This document shows, piece after piece, positions 4,754-5,772 of a stretch of DNA of 5,772 bases (positions are counted from its first letter, which is position 1; each line of letters starts with the position of its first letter). Position numbers and translations under genes: made by a program. The stretch covers positions 1 through 5,772 of the forward strand of contig CALFNI010000417.1 in the NCBI GenBank assembly GCA_937902695.1, read 5' to 3'. The notes under the pieces were generated by a model. The model did no database searches and was not told the DNA's origin. It worked only from the letters and a program-made list of their open reading frames with translations. Origin of the DNA: an uncultured Rhodanobacteraceae bacterium. GTDB lineage: Bacteria > Pseudomonadota > Gammaproteobacteria > Xanthomonadales > Rhodanobacteraceae.

Positions 4754-5772
4754 TCACGCGGCCGGTTTCTGCGCCGGCGCCGCGCTCCAGTGCTCGCGCG
4801 GCACGAAGACTTTCGCGTCGGGTTGCGCTTCGAAGTTGGGCGACATGATCTGCACGCCGAACTCGTTGAATGCATCCTGGATCTCGGCGTGCAGCCGCGA
4901 CAGCACGAACGGACGGTCGGTCGGCGTCGCGATCGCGACATGGAGCTGGTAAAGCACGTAGAAATCGGCCAGCGCCGTTTCGAGCACGTATGGCTTGGGC
5001 GACGGCAGGACATCCGGCGTGCGCGATGCGGCGAGCTCGAGCAGCGCGTGTACCTGCCGCCACGGCGTGTCGTAGCCGATCGAGACCGAGGTCGCAAGGA
5101 GCAGGCCGCTCTCGCGCGAGCGGCGCGTGTAATTGTCGACGGCGGCGCTGGCCAGCACGGTGTTCGGGATGGTGACTTCTTCGCGCAAGCGCGTGACGAG
5201 CTTCAACGACAGCAGGCCGAGTTCGACGACGACGCCTTCCTTTTCCTGGACGCGCACGAAATCGCCGACGCGTATCGCGCGCGAATAGAGCACGACGAAT
5301 CCGCTGACGATCTGGCTCAATGCGCCGGCCGAGCCGAGCGAAAGCATCAGGCCGACGAACACGCTGACGCCCTTGAACGCGGCCGTCTCGGAGCCCGGAA
5401 TGTACGGATAGGCGATCGTCAGCGCGAAGAGCCAGATGCCGGTCACGACGAGGCGCCGCGTCGCGCCGGCGGTCTGCGGATCGAACCAGTCCGACTCAAT
5501 GGTGCCCGCGGCGATCGCGTCGAACCAGGCGTTGACGACGCGCACCAGCCCGCGCGTGATCAGCCAGATCAGGAGCAGCGTCGCGAGCGACGGTATCGAT
5601 TCGACGAACGCCTCGCCGAGCCGGCCGATCGCGTCGAAGACATAGCCGCCCAGCGTCTCGCCCCACGGCCGCGTGTAGGGGAACTGGCGCAGCACGAGGC
5701 TCAGCGTCAGGTAGGCGAGTGCGAGCACGGCCGCGAGCCGCGCGAGGTCGACGAGCACGCGCAGGGCGCCCC
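4754..5772 (-). CDS. MscS-family mechanosensitive channel, 5'-truncated
   Basis: An inner-membrane MscS-family channel, a class that opens under membrane tension to release solutes. From the GTG at 5758 there are 334 residues: hydrophobic segments at about 4-25, 55-77 and 103-120, then a pore helix at about 126-158 (FKGVSVFVGLMLSLGSAGALSQIVSGFVVLYSR). The cytoplasmic beta domain follows (AIRVGDFVRVQEKEGVVVELGLLSLKLVTRLREEVTIPNTVL), then the alpha/beta C-terminal domain with IGYDTPWRQVHALL and the ending FNEFGVQIMSPNFE...VFVPREHW. That ending is typical of longer relatives, which I recall as about 500-560 aa. The frame stays open past GTG 5758 to the contig edge, adding codons for G-A-L-R, and no start signal is seen there. 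About 150-200 N-terminal residues are therefore probably missing, and GTG 5758 is probably not the true start. The DUF4156-like gene follows 59 nt downstream. Confidence 0.92.
   Translation of the reverse strand, partial: GALRVLVDLARLAAVLALAYLTLSLVLRQFPYTRPWGETLGGYVFDAIGRLGEAFVESIPSLATLLLIWLITRGLVRVVNAWFDAIAAGTIESDWFDPQTAGATRRLVVTGIWLFALTIAYPYIPGSETAAFKGVSVFVGLMLSLGSAGALSQIVSGFVVLYSRAIRVGDFVRVQEKEGVVVELGLLSLKLVTRLREEVTIPNTVLASAAVDNYTRRSRESGLLLATSVSIGYDTPWRQVHALLELAASRTPDVLPSPKPYVLETALADFYVLYQLHVAIATPTDRPFVLSRLHAEIQDAFNEFGVQIMSPNFEAQPDAKVFVPREHWSAAPAQKPAA

Noticed and set aside
60..5772. Defence, toxin-antitoxin, CRISPR, phage or transposon content
   Set aside because: Every gene has an ordinary signalling, channel, propeller or DUF assignment. 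No direct-repeat array, transposase, integrase or nuclease motif is visible.

Overview
The window looks like a complete short contig from a high-GC Gram-negative bacterium. The strong G/C third-position bias, the NarX/NarL-type regulatory pair, the secreted DUF4156-like protein and the MscS-family channel with an FNE(F/Y)GVQIMSP tail all suggest Pseudomonadota, perhaps a beta- or gammaproteobacterium. The sequence alone does not settle the lineage. Both ends cut through genes. No tRNA, rRNA, CRISPR array, insertion sequence or phage gene is visible.

The first 59 bases are not biological. Positions 2-59 align without gaps to the 58-nt Illumina TruSeq universal (P5) adapter, with nine mismatches, eight of which are T-to-G. 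The apparent GTG start at 55 lies inside this adapter, so the first gene is a 3' fragment of a longer one.

Region 1 (60-2541, + strand) is an operon of three overlapping genes: the C-terminal part of a tetratricopeptide-repeat (TPR) protein, a soluble HisKA_3/NarX-type histidine kinase without a sensor domain, and a NarL/LuxR-type response regulator. The overlaps are 11 nt and 4 nt, so translation is probably coupled. Since the kinase has no input domain, the TPR protein is a reasonable candidate for supplying or relaying the signal. A strong GC-rich hairpin follows the regulator gene and may end the transcript.

Region 2 (2574-4381, + strand) holds two apparently separate genes. The first encodes a small helical DUF6165-type protein whose -10-like element sits directly before its ATG, which suggests a leaderless mRNA. 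The second encodes a 399-aa protein made of exactly seven FG-GAP-type beta-propeller blades, with no signal peptide visible.

Region 3 (4398-5772, - strand) converges on region 2 with 16 bp between stop codons. It holds an MscS-type mechanosensitive channel gene whose 5' end runs off the contig. Downstream of it, probably in the same operon, is a gene for a 98-aa exported DUF4156-like protein.

I see no clearly new multi-gene system. The points most worth following up are the adapter artefact and the false start it creates, the TPR/sensorless-kinase module, and the propeller protein without an export signal.
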